Shown here in pieces: positions 62,857 through 64,000 of a stretch of 64,000 nucleotides of DNA. Under the pieces are notes generated by a model. It did no database searches. It was not told where the DNA came from and was given only the letters and a program-made list of their open reading frames with translations. The position numbers and the translations under genes are program-made. Numbering within the stretch: the stretch's first letter is position 1; each line of letters opens with the position of its first letter. The stretch is from JACVRX01 sp963831385 (lineage in GTDB: Bacteria > Actinomycetota > Actinomycetes > Jiangellales > Jiangellaceae): NCBI GenBank assembly GCA_963831385.1, contig CAWHPW010000017.1, positions 1 to 64,000 on the forward strand. Direction: 5' to 3'.

Positions 62857-63942
62857 GAGGCCACCTCACGCAGCCTGTGCGCGACGTCCTCCGGGAGGAC
62901 GTCGGTGACGAACGCCCCCATGCCCGATTCCGAGCCGGCCAGGTACTTCAGCTTGTCCACCGCGCGCCGGATCGAGAAGACCTGCAGGTGCAGATAGGCG
63001 AGGTCGCGGTCGATGCGCACCGGCGCCTGGTGCCAGGCTGCGATGTAGGGGAGCGGCACGTCGAACAGCGCGTCCAGCCGGCGCAACACGATCGAGGTAG
63101 ATCCTGGCGAAGTCGTCGCGTTCGTCGTCGGAGAGTGCCGGCAGGTCGGCGACGTGCCGCCGAGGGTAGAGGTGGACCTCGACCGGCCAGCGGGCGGCCG
63201 CCGGGACGAAGGCCGTCCAATGCTCCGACTCGCCCACAATCCGCACCTCGGCGCGGCGTTCCTCGGCGAGCACGTCGGCGAACAGGTTCCGCCAGGTCCG
63301 CTCCCGGTGGCTGCGCGCGGTGTCGAGCATCCGCCGGGTACGCGGCGTGACGAACGGGTAGGCGTAGATCTGCCCGTGCGGGTGGGGCAGCGTGACCCCG
63401 ATCTCCCGACCGCGGTTCTCGAAGCAGAAGACTTGCTCGACGTGTGGCAGGCGTGACAACTCCGACGTCCGGTCGACCCACGCCTCGATCACCAGCCGTA
63501 CCCGTTCGGGCGAAAGCTGACCGAACGACGAGTCGTGGTCGCTGGTGAAGCACATGACCTCACAGCGGCCGTGCCCAGGTTCCCGGCGGAACAAGGATCC
63601 GCCCGGGTCGACGGCTTCCGGGACGTCGGACACCGACTGGGCGAACGAGGGGAAGCGGTTCTCGAAGACCACGACGTCGTAGTCCGGCGACGGGATCTCG
63701 GTCGAGCGCTCGGGAGTCGACGGGCACAGTGGGCACTCGTGAGTCGGGGGGAGATGCGTGCGGCCCTGGCGATGGGACGCGATACCCACCCACTCGTCCA
63801 GCACGGCGTCATACCGAACCTCCGACGCGGTGGCCGTGGGCGGCAGTGTCCGTGGATCATGCAGTACCCGGACGGCGTCGTCGGCCTCGTCGAAGTAGAT
63901 GATCTCCCGCCCGTCGGCGAGCCGGGCCGAAGTTCGCTTCAC
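62853..63942 (-). CDS. galT: Galactose-1-phosphate uridylyltransferase (apparent frameshift)
   Basis: About 363 residues of the HIT-superfamily GalT. The active-site histidine motif is GVTLPHPHGQIYAYPF; the start region RYDAVLDEWVGIASHRQGR and metal-binding ECPLCPSTPE are typical. The frame breaks near 63095 (one extra base) after DDFARIYLDR; the next frame continues VLRRLDALFDVPLPYIAAWH and ends at 62853 with a normal terminus. GTG 63942 starts the gal operon. It exchanges UDP between glucose-1-P and galactose-1-P. Confidence 0.9.
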
Positions 63943-63971
63943 GACCGGGACGCTACCGTGCGGCCGGTCGT

Positions 63972-63977
63972 TAGATT
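63972..63977 (+). promoter_or_regulatory. -10 element of a leaderless gene at the window edge
   Basis: TAGATT ends six bases before a GTG at 63984, the same spacing as other apparent leaderless starts in this window. It lies in the divergent spacer beside galT. Confidence 0.4.
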
Positions 63978-63983
63978 GTCTGC

Positions 63984-64000
63984 GTGGACCAGCCCTGCCT
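63984..64000 (+). CDS. Possible start of a gene cut by the window edge
   Basis: Only GTG and four further complete codons are visible (M-D-Q-P-C). The start is proposed from the -10 element just upstream and the divergent orientation to galT. Product unknown. Confidence 0.3.

Overview
This is a high-GC actinobacterial chromosome segment (class Actinomycetes, order not resolved). The evidence is the strong G/C third-position bias, many GTG starts, ATGA/GTGA stop-start overlaps, apparent leaderless promoters, and conserved actinomycete gene blocks: pmt<>rsmI, metG, tatD, rpfB, ksgA, ispE, then a B12-binding mutase subunit, sucC-sucD, PerM-like, purN-purH, folD-DUF3017, mdh, icd. No rRNA, tRNA, CRISPR array or complete insertion sequence was seen.

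Layout. 1-14 kb is an accessory zone of small stress, redox and orphan genes: PNPOx-like, two-domain DUF305 lipoprotein divergent from an LVIVD-repeat exported protein, ATP-dependent DNA ligase, fused response-regulator/thioredoxin-reductase-like protein, membrane alpha/beta hydrolase, an APH-type kinase, and a SufR-like Cys-rich regulator divergent from a secreted propeller protein. It also holds gene remnants, including a deletion scar joining the 3' ends of a tetR gene and a quinone oxidoreductase gene. 13.8-25.5 kb is a photo-oxidative stress and carotenoid island: B12-type photoreceptor regulator, photolyase and CsbD on one strand; lycopene cyclase halves crtYc/crtYd; crtE-crtI-crtB; and a translationally coupled run of ispH, acyltransferase, family 2 glycosyltransferase, cytochrome P450, GDT1-type Mn/Ca transporter and methyltransferase. 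The two divergent promoters of the island share a palindrome, TTTyAG-N2-CTAAAm, so one regulator probably switches the whole set. The enzyme set suggests a cyclic C40 carotenoid that is hydroxylated, glycosylated and acylated. 25.5-36.5 kb carries an epoxide hydrolase, secreted M1 peptidase with an inserted domain, LtrA, a membrane molybdopterin oxidoreductase, a secreted lipase, a TetR-PaaK-methyltransferase operon and the protein mannosyltransferase.

36.5-43.6 kb is core translation, cell-wall resuscitation and MEP-pathway genes. 43.7-56.7 kb is an M23 peptidase, central carbon metabolism (mutase subunit, sucCD, mdh, icd), kynureninase, purine synthesis and folD. A perfect CRP-type site precedes the mutase/sucCD block. 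56.7-64 kb holds an MMPL transporter with a coiled coil of about 330 residues inserted in its second extracytoplasmic loop, a divergent lipoprotein, and the galT-galE-galK operon.

Caution: twelve genes carry apparent single-base frameshifts (15 in all; 13 read as one extra base and 2 as one missing base), many in short homopolymers. The affected proteins are otherwise well conserved on both sides, so base-call or assembly indels are more likely than real gene decay. Genes are reported here at their full repaired span, with the break position stated.
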